A DNA stretch of 64,000 nt from the NCBI GenBank assembly GCA_009775195.1, contig VSPF01000001.1, positions 11,217-75,216 of the forward strand, in the 5' to 3' direction. How positions within the stretch are numbered: the stretch's first letter is position 1; the number at the start of each line of letters is the position of its first letter. The notes below the pieces were generated by a model. The model was not told the origin of the DNA. It was given only the letters and a program-made list of their open reading frames with translations, and made no database searches. Both the position numbers and the translations under genes were made by a program. Source of the stretch: Muribaculaceae bacterium. Its GTDB lineage: Bacteria; Bacteroidota; Bacteroidia; Bacteroidales; Muribaculaceae. Shown here piece after piece: positions 1 to 8,091 of this stretch.

Positions 1-927
1 GACATACTCGTCACAACCGACCTACTGCTCGAGAATGTGCACTTCGACCTGACCTACGTGCCCCTCAAGCACCTGGGCTACAAGGCTGCCGTGGTCAACT
101 TCTCCGACGTATACGCCATGAACGGCCAGCCCCGCCAAATCACGGTGTCGCTCGGCATATCGAAGCGCTTTACCGTAGAGCATATCGAGGAGCTCTATGC
201 CGGCATACGCATAGCCTGTATGCAATACGGCGTAGACATTGTCGGGGGAGACACCACCGCCTCGCACCAGGGCCTGGTAATATCTATCACGTGTATCGGC
301 GAGGCTCCCAAGGGTAAGGCCGTGCGGCGCAACGGTGCCCGCGATACAGACCTAATCTGCGTCAGCGGCGACCTGGGAGCGGCATACATGGGCCTCCAGT
401 TGCTCGAACGCGAAAAAGTGGCATCGGCCGGACAAAAAGATTTCGAGCCCGACTTTGCCGGCAAGGAATACCTCGTAGAGCGCCAGCTCAAACCCGAGGC
501 CCGCCGCGACATCATCGAAGAGTTGGCAAATGCCGGCATCGTGCCCACGGCCATGATGGATATAAGCGACGGACTTTCGTCAGAACTTATACATATATGT
601 AAGGACAGCCACACCGGGTGCCGCGTGTACGAAGACCGCATACCTATCGACTACCAGACCGCCATAATGGCCGAGGAACTGAACATGAACCTCGTGACGG
701 CCGCTCTAAATGGAGGCGAAGACTACGAGCTATTGTTTACCGTACCACTCACCGACCACGAAAAGGTAGAGAAATTAAAGGGTGTCAAAGTCATCGGCTA
801 CATCTGCAAGGAAGAGCTCGGCTGTGCGCTTGTCACTCGCGACGGCGGCGAAATACGCCTCCGCGCCCAAGGCTTCAACCCCCTCAAAGAAGACGAAACC
901 CAGCAAGAAGACCAAGCACCAAATTGA
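1..927 (+). CDS. thiL: Thiamine-monophosphate kinase (5' end outside window)
   Basis: ThiL phosphorylates thiamine monophosphate to thiamine diphosphate, the last step of cofactor synthesis, using ATP in the cytosol. The frame is open from base 1, and the residues before the first in-frame GTG (position 37) already match the family's conserved D-x-L-x-E-N-V-H-F-D segment. The real start is therefore upstream and this entry is a 3' fragment of about 309 codons. Visible family hallmarks are the V-N-F-S-D-x-x-A-M-N-G segment, the G-G-D-T-T segment that binds magnesium/phosphate, M-D-I-S-D-G-L and G-G-E-D-Y-E-L. The C-terminus is a short hydrophilic tail ending at TGA 925-927. No terminator-like hairpin with a T-run follows; a palindromic repeat begins about 30 bases later. 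I am confident of the family and only the missing N-terminus is unknown. Confidence 0.93.
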   Translation, partial: DILVTTDLLLENVHFDLTYVPLKHLGYKAAVVNFSDVYAMNGQPRQITVSLGISKRFTVEHIEELYAGIRIACMQYGVDIVGGDTTASHQGLVISITCIGEAPKGKAVRRNGARDTDLICVSGDLGAAYMGLQLLEREKVASAGQKDFEPDFAGKEYLVERQLKPEARRDIIEELANAGIVPTAMMDISDGLSSELIHICKDSHTGCRVYEDRIPIDYQTAIMAEELNMNLVTAALNGGEDYELLFTVPLTDHEKVEKLKGVKVIGYICKEELGCALVTRDGGEIRLRAQGFNPLKEDETQQEDQAPN

Positions 928-959
928 CAAAAAAAACAAGAGTTGTGTCAAAATGAGAA

Positions 960-1090
960 GTCGTCGGAGACGACGCTTTTGTGGTTAACACCACCATCAT
1001 TGGTGGGGACTGACTAAAATCTCTAAGACAAAAGACCTCGCAGAGGTCGCAAACGACATATTCCCAGCCGATTGCGACCTCTCCGAGGAT
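960..1090. repeat. Decayed copy of the composite palindromic element
   Basis: This is most of the 289-base gap after thiL. It contains GTCGTC-GGA-GACGAC (960-974), eight bases, then GGTTAAC and the hairpin CCACCA-TCAT-TGGTGG (991-1006). These are followed by GACCTC-GCA-GAGGTC (1034-1048) and, in the opposite sense, GACCTC-TCC-GAGGAT (1076-1090). The module order matches the outer and inner modules of the two well-preserved elements at 57163-57354 and 60144-60332, but the far outer half is missing and the stems have mismatches. It reads as an eroded member of the same repeat family. No coding frame here is credible. Confidence 0.7.
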
Positions 1091-1104
1091 TATTATCAAT
1101 AACA

Positions 1105-1143
1105 GTTCGGCCGGCGCGTGGGTGCATGCCATATCTGAACTAC
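1105..1143 (+). repeat. Short direct repeat, copy A
   Basis: The segment GTTCGGCCGG followed by TGGGTGCATGCCATATC and GAACTAC recurs with few changes at 3023-3059 in the same orientation. The two copies lie on either side of the two small lipoprotein genes. Copy A sits at the end of the decayed palindromic element. Its function is unknown. Confidence 0.55.
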
Positions 1144-1216
1144 ATCCATGTTAGCCCCAGTATTCCGAACGGCACGTAAAGTGTTGTGTGATGTCGGTAA
1201 ACACGAAAGTAGTAGA

Positions 1217-2140
1217 TTATTCATCCTTGACCATATTGAATTTAGCTGAGATTTCGCGCTGGTCGATGGCTTGGCGCAGGTTGAAGCGGCGTCGCTGGGT
1301 GAGATAGCCGGGCTTTTCGCATGTTACCTCTATCTGGACGTTCCCGGAGTTTTCGAGAGTGAGACCACGGATGTCGAAGCTCTCGGTCGACTCATATGGT
1401 GTTGTGCCAAGGTATGTCGAATTGGAGTTGTGGACGTCGGGAGTAGAGGAAATCACGCGCCAGTATACGTCGCAGCCGCGAGGTGCGGATTCAATGAACC
1501 AGCGGATAATGGTGTTTTCAAGGGCTGTGTCGCCATTACCGTGGACCTGCTGGAGCGGTGCCTGCTGAGCGGTTCGAGGAACACTGAGTTTTGAGGCAAT
1601 AGCTTGCCAATTGAGTTGTGACAAAGCGCGGACATACGCGGCATTGAGAGCGGAAGCCACGCTTTGATTGCCGACCACAGTGTAGTTCACGGAAACCGGG
1701 GCCGCATTGAATAGGATTTCATTGGCCGGACTCACCAGAGAATAGGTGAGTTCAATTTCCACCCTTGGCGGCATCCGCAAAGAAGCGTACACAAATTTGG
1801 TGATATCGACACGGAGAACCCTGTCGTTCTGCGGGTCCAGCCCAACCATGAAACCAGACGCAGAGGCATATTGTCGCAATCCGATTAACGCATAGTTCTG
1901 AACCGACGGATTGGGAATTGCCCTTACGACATCCATTACAGATGCATCTGGAGCCGTTACGGCAAAGTTGAGCCCGTATGTCATACCGTTGTACCGGGGC
2001 AGACTGGCTGGATTGGAGTAGTTCAAATCAATTTTGGACGTTCCAACCAGGGTGGACATTGGCCTGCTTGAACCGCAGGAAGAAATTACGATTGCGGAGA
2101 TAAGTGATGCTGCCGCAAGCAGTGATTGAAACAAACGCAT
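1217..2140 (-). CDS. Putative lipoprotein with PEGA-like C-terminal region
   Basis: A 307-residue protein with a clear lipoprotein signal: M-R-L-F-Q start, a hydrophobic stretch and the lipobox I-S-S-C at about residues 19-22. It is probably anchored in the outer membrane. The middle part looks like an extracytoplasmic beta-rich domain. The region near residues 215-270 has the W-R-V-I-S-S-T-P ... L-G-T-T-P-Y-E layout of PEGA-like domains, small surface or periplasmic beta domains. I do not recognise a specific family. The next gene upstream on the same strand (2144-2686) ends 3 bases before this start and has an almost identical signal peptide, so the two are probably co-transcribed and may derive from a duplicated leader. 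Function unknown. Confidence 0.75.
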   Translation of the reverse strand: MRLFQSLLAAASLISAIVISSCGSSRPMSTLVGTSKIDLNYSNPASLPRYNGMTYGLNFAVTAPDASVMDVVRAIPNPSVQNYALIGLRQYASASGFMVGLDPQNDRVLRVDITKFVYASLRMPPRVEIELTYSLVSPANEILFNAAPVSVNYTVVGNQSVASALNAAYVRALSQLNWQAIASKLSVPRTAQQAPLQQVHGNGDTALENTIIRWFIESAPRGCDVYWRVISSTPDVHNSNSTYLGTTPYESTESFDIRGLTLENSGNVQIEVTCEKPGYLTQRRRFNLRQAIDQREISAKFNMVKDE

Positions 2141-2143
2141 GGC

Positions 2144-2686
2144 TTAGTCGTTTTTGAGTCGGATAAGTTTGGCACTCACGGTAGTGGAGTAGACGACAGT
2201 CTTGCCATGGCCCTGGGTCATGCTCTGGGTGATGGGTTCGAGAATTCCGTCAGCATTGAGGCTATGTACCTGTGCTATGATTTTGGAGATAGCCACACGG
2301 CGGGCGAATTCCTCTCCGTTGGGCAGGGTGGTTGCCGGTGCACGATATTCAGATTCGAAATACCCCAAAGCTGCGACTCCGGAGAATTTATTAAGCGACC
2401 ATCCGCTTTGGTCATTGAACGAAAATTCATAGCTAAAAGAGCCGGCCGGGTCTTCGATGCGTACATTATTAGCATTGTACGTAACCTGGACATCGGCAGT
2501 CGCCGACACAGTATTTATTACAGTGTAGTCGGAGCGCTTAAGGTTCAGTGAGCTGAATGGTACAGCGGAAGCCGTGCTGACGGCATGGGGGATGACAAGA
2601 GTTGTCGGTTTTGACGAGCCGCACGACGAGATTATCATAGCCGAGAAAATAGAGGCGGCAGCGAGTAAAGTTTGAAAAGTTCTCAT
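2144..2686 (-). CDS. Putative lipoprotein paired with 1217-2140
   Basis: A 180-residue lipoprotein. I chose the ATG at 2686 because the protein then begins M-R-T-F-Q-T-L-L-A-A-A-S with lipobox I-S-S-C, nearly copying the signal peptide of the neighbouring lipoprotein. The same frame stays open for 54 more codons upstream, but that part runs through a structured non-coding repeat (2740-2846) and looks artefactual. The mature part has a region of alternating hydrophobic residues and shows no family I recognise. It lies immediately upstream of the 307-residue lipoprotein, 3 bases apart. Both sit between the short direct repeats at 1105 and 3023. Function unknown. Confidence 0.72.
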   Translation of the reverse strand: MRTFQTLLAAASIFSAMIISSCGSSKPTTLVIPHAVSTASAVPFSSLNLKRSDYTVINTVSATADVQVTYNANNVRIEDPAGSFSYEFSFNDQSGWSLNKFSGVAALGYFESEYRAPATTLPNGEEFARRVAISKIIAQVHSLNADGILEPITQSMTQGHGKTVVYSTTVSAKLIRLKND

Positions 2687-2739
2687 GGATGAGTGGTTTT
2701 GAAAATGATTAGCTGCGAGTCCCGGCAGGAGAACTAAAC

Positions 2740-2846
2740 TGAGGTATGGACACAAAAAACGTGGACTCGAACTTTTGTTTGTTTCTGAGGTATCGCCAAA
2801 CACCGTGCAATCAAACAAGTAAAAGCCCACGCTATAGAGCGTGAGC
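2740..2846 (-). other. Structured conserved-looking element, possible ncRNA or repeat
   Basis: Read on the minus strand it opens with a hairpin (CACGCT-N4-AGCGTG core, 2825-2846 with one mismatch) and a T-rich stretch. It then has two imperfect tandem units of about 46 bases, each containing the plus-strand motif TGAGGTAT (at 2740 and 2786) followed by a CGTG block. Its placement just upstream of the lipoprotein start at 2686 fits a leader RNA, but a dispersed repeat is equally possible. I have an unverified impression that similar sequence appears as spurious small ORFs in other Bacteroidales. The rest of 2847-3022 is AT-rich and featureless apart from a small CACGT-N7-ACGTG dyad near 3007-3023. 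Confidence 0.4.
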
Positions 2847-3022
2847 ATTAACTTTTACTCTTGATTGCTTCTATAAAAATTTGGCGATTTTCAGAAACAA
2901 GAATAAAGCTAACGCTTTTTATTTATGTCCTTGATAAAAATTTACTTCATTGGCAAAAATATTTGTTCGCGGCAAATTTAATAAAATATTTTATGATACA
3001 CAACAGCACGTATAAAAAACGT

Positions 3023-3059
3023 GTTCAGCCGGTGTGGGTGCGCGCCATATCAGAACTAC
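3023..3059 (+). repeat. Short direct repeat, copy B
   Basis: GTTCAGCCGG, then TGTGGGTGCGCGCCATATC and GAACTAC, match the copy at 1105-1143. It lies in the gap 2687-3233, between the structured element and the hairpin after the MBL-fold gene. Confidence 0.55.
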
Positions 3060-3177
3060 CACTCCATTAAACTATAATATGCAAGATTCCCATGAAAAAC
3101 AAAACTTTTAGGGGCCAGTCGAAATATCGGTGCATATTAGGGATTATCAACGATAAGAGCTCGACCCGTTTAAACAA

Positions 3178-3217
3178 CAACACCCCCGGGAGATTGGAAG
3201 GTCTCCCGGGGGTGTTG
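3178..3217 (-). terminator. Strong hairpin after the MBL-fold gene
   Basis: CAACACCCCCGGGAGA (3178-3193) pairs perfectly with 3202-3217 around an 8-base loop, giving a 16-bp GC-rich stem. It starts 17 bases beyond the stop codon of the gene at 3234-3785 on the minus strand. There is no long T-run, which is common for Bacteroidetes terminators. Confidence 0.75.
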
Positions 3218-3233
3218 ATTTCACTATGGCGGG

Positions 3234-3785
3234 TCAGTCTTGATATGTTGCCATCTTTGTTACCGATATCTTGGCAGCGAAGACGTCGGCAACGCTTTCG
3301 GCCACTATGGCGAGGGCGACTGAAGGATGTTCGGTCGCTATGCGCTGTATTAGCACCTCGGTGCGCTTCTTGTCGGTCTCCTCGCCCAAGGCTCCGCCGA
3401 AAAATACGGTGGCATCCCCTGCTGTCACATAGTAGGCTATGCCCGAGCCGGCATCGAAGGCCTCAACGTTGATACCCTTGCCGGCAACATCCTCTATGCG
3501 GTCGCCGGCACTCATCCAGGCTATGGGCATATCATCGTGGATTTCGCGTGTGGGTATGTCGTTACTCAGCACATAGACGCGCCTGTGCGACTGGGCCATA
3601 TTGAATATGTCGGTGTCGAAGGTATAGCGGTGATTGTGGGTGACGAAGAATACTACGGCTTTTTCGGGTTGTTCGCGCAGGGCTTTCTCTACATGGTGGC
3701 CCTGGTCGCGGGTATAGTCGAAGACAAGTATCGAATCGGGTAATTCGAGCATGTAGCCCGAACGTTCGAGTTTAGTTATGTGCAT
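3234..3785 (-). CDS. MBL-fold protein with degenerate metal site
   Basis: A 183-residue protein with the metallo-beta-lactamase layout of the UlaG-like hydrolase group: an N-terminal beta strand start (I-T-K-L-E-R-S-G), F-D-Y-T, then a V-T-H-N-H-R-Y-T-F-D segment at residues 48-57. Active members carry H-x-H-x-D-H here; this protein keeps the two histidines (H50, H52) but has Y54 and T55 instead of Asp and His. The later H-A-G-D type ligand motif is replaced by F-F-G-G-A. It may therefore be a non-catalytic member, or use a different site. No signal peptide, so cytosolic. It is transcribed alone and followed by a strong hairpin. Its biological role is unknown. Confidence 0.7.
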   Translation of the reverse strand: MHITKLERSGYMLELPDSILVFDYTRDQGHHVEKALREQPEKAVVFFVTHNHRYTFDTDIFNMAQSHRRVYVLSNDIPTREIHDDMPIAWMSAGDRIEDVAGKGINVEAFDAGSGIAYYVTAGDATVFFGGALGEETDKKRTEVLIQRIATEHPSVALAIVAESVADVFAAKISVTKMATYQD

Positions 3786-3964
3786 GGTTTGTGTGTTTTT
3801 AAGTTTTTAATTGTATTACTGATTAATAAACACACGAGACCCGGCTAAGGTTTATAAAAACACGATAGAACGATTGCACAAGTGCGAACATATCCCAAAT
3901 AGTGGCACCAAGACATTAAATAATGTTAAATATCAAAAAGCGGTCAATTTGCCAAAGAGTAGAA

Positions 3965-3995
3965 TTTAAGGAGCGGTGATTTTTTTGTAATTTTG
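3965..3995 (+). promoter_or_regulatory. Likely purH promoter
   Basis: TAATTTTG at 3988-3995 is a perfect match to the Bacteroidetes -7 element TAnnTTTG. A near match to the -33 TTTG (TTTA, 3965-3968) sits 19 bases upstream. It overlaps the first in-frame ATG (3993), which supports the start at 4029. Confidence 0.6.
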
Positions 3996-4028
3996 CATTT
4001 TGAAACATGCAGCATTAGAAAAGAATCA

Positions 4029-5570
4029 ATGTCTACCACAAAGAAAATTCGCACAGCCCTTGTCTCGGTCTACAACAAAGACGGCATCGGCGACATCGTA
4101 AAGAAACTTCACCAACTCGGAGTAGAGCTGCTCTCGACAGGCGGTACACAGACATATATCGAAAGCCTCGGCATCCCCTGCAAGGCCGTAGAAGACCTCA
4201 CCGGCTATCCGTCAATCTTAGGAGGCCGCGTAAAAACCCTTCACCCCAAGGTATTCGGCGGCATACTCGCACGCCGCGACAACGAATCTGACAAAGCAGA
4301 CTCGGCCAAATACGAAATAGCACCCATCGACCTGGTTATCGTCGACCTCTATCCCTTCGAGGCCACTGTGGCATCGGGAGCAAGCTTCGACGATATCATC
4401 GAAAAAATCGACATAGGCGGCATCTCGCTCATCCGTGGCGCCGCCAAGAATTTCAACGACGTTGTCATCGTCGCTTCCGAGCGTCAGTTCGGACTACTCG
4501 AGGGCATCCTCGACACCCAGGGTGCCGAGACCACTCTCGAGCAGCGCCAGCTCTTCGCCCGCGAGGCTTTCGCCGTATCGTCGGGCTACGACTCGGCCAT
4601 CTACAACTGGTTTGCCGGCGTAACGCCCGTAGAGCCGGGTAAGGAATCGGCCCTACGTGTAGCCATCGACGGCGCCAAGGCCCTCCGCTATGGCGAAAAC
4701 CCACACCAGGCCGCTGCCTACTACGGCAATTTCGACGCCATCTTCGACCAGCTCCACGGCAAGGAAATCAGCTATAACAACCTGCTCGACATCGACGCCG
4801 CCTGCGCCCTCATCGACGAGTTCGACACCACCACCATGGCCGTGCTCAAGCACAACAACGCCTGCGGCTGCGCCAGCCGTGGCACCGTGGCCGAGGCATG
4901 GGCCGACGCCCTCGCCGGCGACCCCGTGTCGGCTTTCGGCGGCATCATCATCACCAACAGCAAGGTCGAGGCCGATGCAGCAGCCGAGATGGGCAAAATC
5001 TTCTTCGAGGTCATCATCGCCCCCGACTATAGCGACGACGCCCTCACAATACTCCAGCAGAAGAAAAACCGCATCATCCTTCGCCGCAAGGCCGTAGTCG
5101 CCCCCGGCAAACGTATGCGCACAATACTCGGCGGCATGCTCGTTCAAGACAACGACAGCAAGCTCGAAAGTCCCGAAGAGCTGAAACTCGTTGCCGGCGA
5201 CAGCCTTAGCGACCAACAGGTAGCCGACATGCTCTTTGCCAACAAGCTCGTAAAGCACAGCAAGAGCAACGCGATTGTCCTTGCCCGCAACGGCCAGCTC
5301 ATCGCCTCGGGCGTGGGTCAGACTTCGCGTGTCGACGCACTCAAACAGGCCATCGAAAAGGCCCACAGCTTCGGCTTCGACCTCCACGGTGCCACCATGG
5401 CATCCGACGCCTTCTTCCCCTTCGGCGACTGCGTGGAAATCGCACACAAGGCCGGTGTCGACAATGTAATCCAGCCCGGCGGCTCTATCCGCGACAACGA
5501 GTCGGTCGACTACTGCCGCGCCAACGGCATGACCATGGTCATGACCGGCTTCCGCCACTTCCGTCACTAA
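4029..5570 (+). CDS. purH: Bifunctional AICAR transformylase / IMP cyclohydrolase
   Basis: PurH performs the last two steps of IMP synthesis: formylation of AICAR with 10-formyl-THF, then ring closure. The N-terminal MGS-like cyclohydrolase domain (about residues 1-190) shows S-V-Y-N-K-D-G, L-S-T-G-G-T and G-G-R-V-K-T-L-H-P. The C-terminal transformylase carries the catalytic K-H-N-N-A-C-G motif at about residues 274-280 and ends in the typical G-F-R-H-F-R-H. The length of 513 residues is normal. I start at 4029 (M-S-T-T-K-K-I-R) because an in-frame ATG 12 codons earlier lies inside the probable -7 promoter element. mreB follows 51 bases downstream on the same strand. No anomaly. Confidence 0.97.
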   Translation: MSTTKKIRTALVSVYNKDGIGDIVKKLHQLGVELLSTGGTQTYIESLGIPCKAVEDLTGYPSILGGRVKTLHPKVFGGILARRDNESDKADSAKYEIAPIDLVIVDLYPFEATVASGASFDDIIEKIDIGGISLIRGAAKNFNDVVIVASERQFGLLEGILDTQGAETTLEQRQLFAREAFAVSSGYDSAIYNWFAGVTPVEPGKESALRVAIDGAKALRYGENPHQAAAYYGNFDAIFDQLHGKEISYNNLLDIDAACALIDEFDTTTMAVLKHNNACGCASRGTVAEAWADALAGDPVSAFGGIIITNSKVEADAAAEMGKIFFEVIIAPDYSDDALTILQQKKNRIILRRKAVVAPGKRMRTILGGMLVQDNDSKLESPEELKLVAGDSLSDQQVADMLFANKLVKHSKSNAIVLARNGQLIASGVGQTSRVDALKQAIEKAHSFGFDLHGATMASDAFFPFGDCVEIAHKAGVDNVIQPGGSIRDNESVDYCRANGMTMVMTGFRHFRH

Positions 5571-5621
5571 TCACGACGGGTTAAAAGCCTCCCCTCTACA
5601 CACAAGATTAACAGACAAGAA

Positions 5622-6641
5622 ATGAGATTATTCTCTCTTACCAAAGAAATAGCAATCGACCTTGGCACAGCCAATACGATTATAATACATAACGACAAAA
5701 TCGTTATCAACGAGCCGTCAATCGTCGCCCTCGACAACCGCACCGACAAGCTCATCGCCGTAGGCAAGGAAGCCCACCTGATGGAGGGCAAAGGGCACCC
5801 CGGCATACGCACCGTGCGCCCCCTGCGCAAGGGCGTCATCGCCGACTTCAACGCCGCCGAGCTGATGATACGCGGCCTCATCAAGAAGGCCAGCACCAAG
5901 AACAACTGGTTCTCGCCGTCGCTGCGCATGGTCGTGGGCATACCCTCGGGCTCGTCGGAAGTCGAAGTACGCGCCGTGCGCGACTCGTCGGAACATGCCG
6001 ACGGTCGCGACGTCTACATGATTCACGAGCCTATGGCCGCAGCCCTCGGCATCGGCCTCGACGTAGAGGCCCCCGAAGGCAACATGATTGTCGACATAGG
6101 CGGCGGCACGACCGAAATCGCCGTAATATCGCTCGGCGGTATCGTCAGCAACAAGAGCATACAGGTTGCCGGCGACGACCTTACCGACGACATCCTCAAC
6201 CACATGCGCCGCGCCCACAATATCAAGGTAGGCGTGCGCACGGCCGAACAAATCAAGATGCACGTGGGCTCGGCCCTTACCGAGCTCGAAAATCCGCCCG
6301 AGGACTATGTGGTACACGGCCCCAACCTTATGACCGCGCTGCCCCTCGAGGTGCCCGTAAGCTATCAGGAAATCTGCCACTGCATCGAAAAGACCATATC
6401 GAAAATCGAGGCAGCCGTGCTCAGTGCCCTCGAGCAGACACCGCCCGAACTTTACGCCGACATCGTGCGCAACGGTATCTACCTTGCCGGCGGCGGCGCA
6501 TTGCTGCGCGGTCTCGACAAACGTCTGATTGACAAAATCGGCATACAGTTCCACATAGCCGAAGACCCACTGCTCTGCGTGGCCAAAGGCACAGGCGTGG
6601 CCCTGAAGAATTATCAGAACTTCTCATTCCTGATTAGGTAA
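5622..6641 (+). CDS. mreB: Rod shape-determining actin homologue MreB
   Basis: MreB polymerises under the inner membrane and guides lateral wall synthesis. The protein (339 residues) starts with I-D-L-G-T-A-N-T, the phosphate-1 loop of the actin fold. It continues with the M-V-V-G-I-P-S-G segment, the I-H-E-P-M-A-A-A-L-G-I-G-L connecting region, the phosphate-2 loop V-D-I-G-G-G-T-T-E-I and the adenosine motif L-A-G-G-G-A-L-L-R-G. It is the first gene of a five-gene elongasome cluster (mreB, mreC, mreD, mrdA, rodA) with gaps of 15-31 bases or an overlap, consistent with one operon. Standard in length and motifs. Confidence 0.98.
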   Translation: MRLFSLTKEIAIDLGTANTIIIHNDKIVINEPSIVALDNRTDKLIAVGKEAHLMEGKGHPGIRTVRPLRKGVIADFNAAELMIRGLIKKASTKNNWFSPSLRMVVGIPSGSSEVEVRAVRDSSEHADGRDVYMIHEPMAAALGIGLDVEAPEGNMIVDIGGGTTEIAVISLGGIVSNKSIQVAGDDLTDDILNHMRRAHNIKVGVRTAEQIKMHVGSALTELENPPEDYVVHGPNLMTALPLEVPVSYQEICHCIEKTISKIEAAVLSALEQTPPELYADIVRNGIYLAGGGALLRGLDKRLIDKIGIQFHIAEDPLLCVAKGTGVALKNYQNFSFLIR

Positions 6642-6659
6642 AAGAGAGGGGGCAGGCAC

Positions 6660-7529
6660 GTGAACGAACTTGTCGCCTTTCTTATCCGTCACAGCAAGTG
6701 GTTTGTCTTCACCTTCCTGGTGGTGATAAGCTGCATGCTGCTTTTTCGTGACGACCCCTACCGCCAGCACCTCTACCTGACCTCGGCCGGACGCCTTGCA
6801 TCGACAGCCTACAAGAGTGCCAACAATGTGACCTCGTATTTCAACCTCCACGACATCAACGACGACCTCAACCGCCGCAATGCCGAACTTCAGACCGAGA
6901 TTGTGCGCCTGCAGCAGCGCATCGACCTGATGACAGAGCAGGGATACAAGGACACCATGACCGTAGACTCGGGCGTGCCACACTTCGAGTTTATTGTCGC
7001 CCACGTGATTAACAACAGCGTTGCGCACCCCTACAACTACATCACTATCAACAAAGGCAGCAACGACGGCATCAAGCCAGAGCTTGGCGTGGTAGACCGC
7101 AACGGCGTTGTCGGCATCGTGAGCAACGTAGGGCCGTCGAGTGCGCGAGTAATATCGCTTCTCAACCCGCACTTCCGCCTGTCGTGCAAGCTCAAGCGCA
7201 CCGACTACTTCGGTTCGCTTGTGTGGGACGGCAACAGCCCCGACGAGGCCATGCTCGAAGAGTTGCCCAGGCATACCGTCTTCGCTGCCGGCGACACTAT
7301 TGTCACCAGCGGTTACTCGGCGGTATTCCCGGCCGGTCTGCCTGTCGGAGTAGTGATTGACGACGATACCGACCACAATCAGAACTTCTTTACCCTGCGG
7401 GTCAAGCTGCTCACCGACTTCACCACCCTGAGCAACGTACAGGTCGTGGTCAACAACCATGCCGACGAACTGCGCGCTCTTACCGCCGGAGAAGAAAACG
7501 ACTCGAAGAAGAACCCCTTCGGCACCTAA
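6660..7529 (+). CDS. mreC: Rod shape-determining protein MreC
   Basis: MreC is the periplasmic scaffold that links MreB/MreD to the elongation synthases. The 289-residue protein has a short cytoplasmic start, one membrane helix at about residues 10-28 (W-F-V-F-T-F-L-V-V-I-S), a helical segment around 60-95 suitable for the dimeric coiled coil, then the beta-rich MreC core with V-D-R-N-G-V-V-G-I-V and G-D-T-I-V-T-S-G-Y-S. The start is a GTG at 6660, 18 bases after the mreB stop and preceded by a purine-rich AGAGAGGGGG stretch. The C-terminal tail is charged. The order mreB-mreC-mreD supports the call. Confidence 0.95.
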   Translation: MNELVAFLIRHSKWFVFTFLVVISCMLLFRDDPYRQHLYLTSAGRLASTAYKSANNVTSYFNLHDINDDLNRRNAELQTEIVRLQQRIDLMTEQGYKDTMTVDSGVPHFEFIVAHVINNSVAHPYNYITINKGSNDGIKPELGVVDRNGVVGIVSNVGPSSARVISLLNPHFRLSCKLKRTDYFGSLVWDGNSPDEAMLEELPRHTVFAAGDTIVTSGYSAVFPAGLPVGVVIDDDTDHNQNFFTLRVKLLTDFTTLSNVQVVVNNHADELRALTAGEENDSKKNPFGT

Positions 7530-7544
7530 GCCAGCGACACGACT

Positions 7545-8060
7545 ATGACAAAGTTTGCAATAAAATATGCACTGCTGTTCCTATTGCTTGTGCCGGCACA
7601 GGCGATAGTGTTCAACCACCTCATATTGTTCGACGTGGCCGTGCCGGTGGTGTTTATCTACCTCATAGTGATGCTGCCTGTCACCATAGGCACCAACCTG
7701 TCGACCTTTCTCGGTTTCCTTGCCGGCCTGAATGTCGACATGTTTTGCGACACTCCCGGAGTCAACGCCCTATGCGCCACCACGCTGGCATTTGCCCGCA
7801 AACCGGTCTTCCATCTCTACGTGTCGATGGACGACGACCTCGCCGGCCGTTCGCCCTCGTCGCGCACGATGGGACACGCTGCCTTTATGAAATTCCTTGT
7901 CACCATGACCACCATCTATTGCGCCATGGTCTTTACCGTCGAGGCATTCCAGTTTTTCAACTTCCGCCTGCTCCTGCTGCGCATAGTGGCCTCTACAGCC
8001 TATACATTTATCCTCCTCTACGCTGTCGACTGCCTCAGCCTCCGTTCGCGCGAGGCATAG
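7545..8060 (+). CDS. mreD: Rod shape-determining membrane protein MreD
   Basis: A small integral membrane protein (171 residues) with five or so hydrophobic helices and the MreD-like segment L-S-T-F-L-G-F-L-A-G-L-N-V-D-M-F-C-D-T-P-G. That segment corresponds to the conserved G-x-x-x-D region of the family. It works with MreC in the elongasome. It starts 15 bases after mreC, and mrdA follows after 31 bases. Sequence conservation of MreD is low in general; the call rests on hydrophobicity, this segment and position. Confidence 0.9.
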   Translation: MTKFAIKYALLFLLLVPAQAIVFNHLILFDVAVPVVFIYLIVMLPVTIGTNLSTFLGFLAGLNVDMFCDTPGVNALCATTLAFARKPVFHLYVSMDDDLAGRSPSSRTMGHAAFMKFLVTMTTIYCAMVFTVEAFQFFNFRLLLLRIVASTAYTFILLYAVDCLSLRSREA

Positions 8061-8091
8061 TGGTCAGCGAGGCACAACACCCAGCCTCCAC

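Noticed and set aside
2687..2848. 54-codon N-terminal extension of the 2144-2686 lipoprotein
   Set aside because: It runs through a tandem structured element and would hide a perfect lipoprotein signal; the ATG at 2686 matches the paralogous start.
4653..5567. Long open frame antisense to purH (304 codons)
   Set aside because: It is a codon-bias shadow of purH: low-complexity G/V/A/E-rich product, no family, fully inside a conserved gene.
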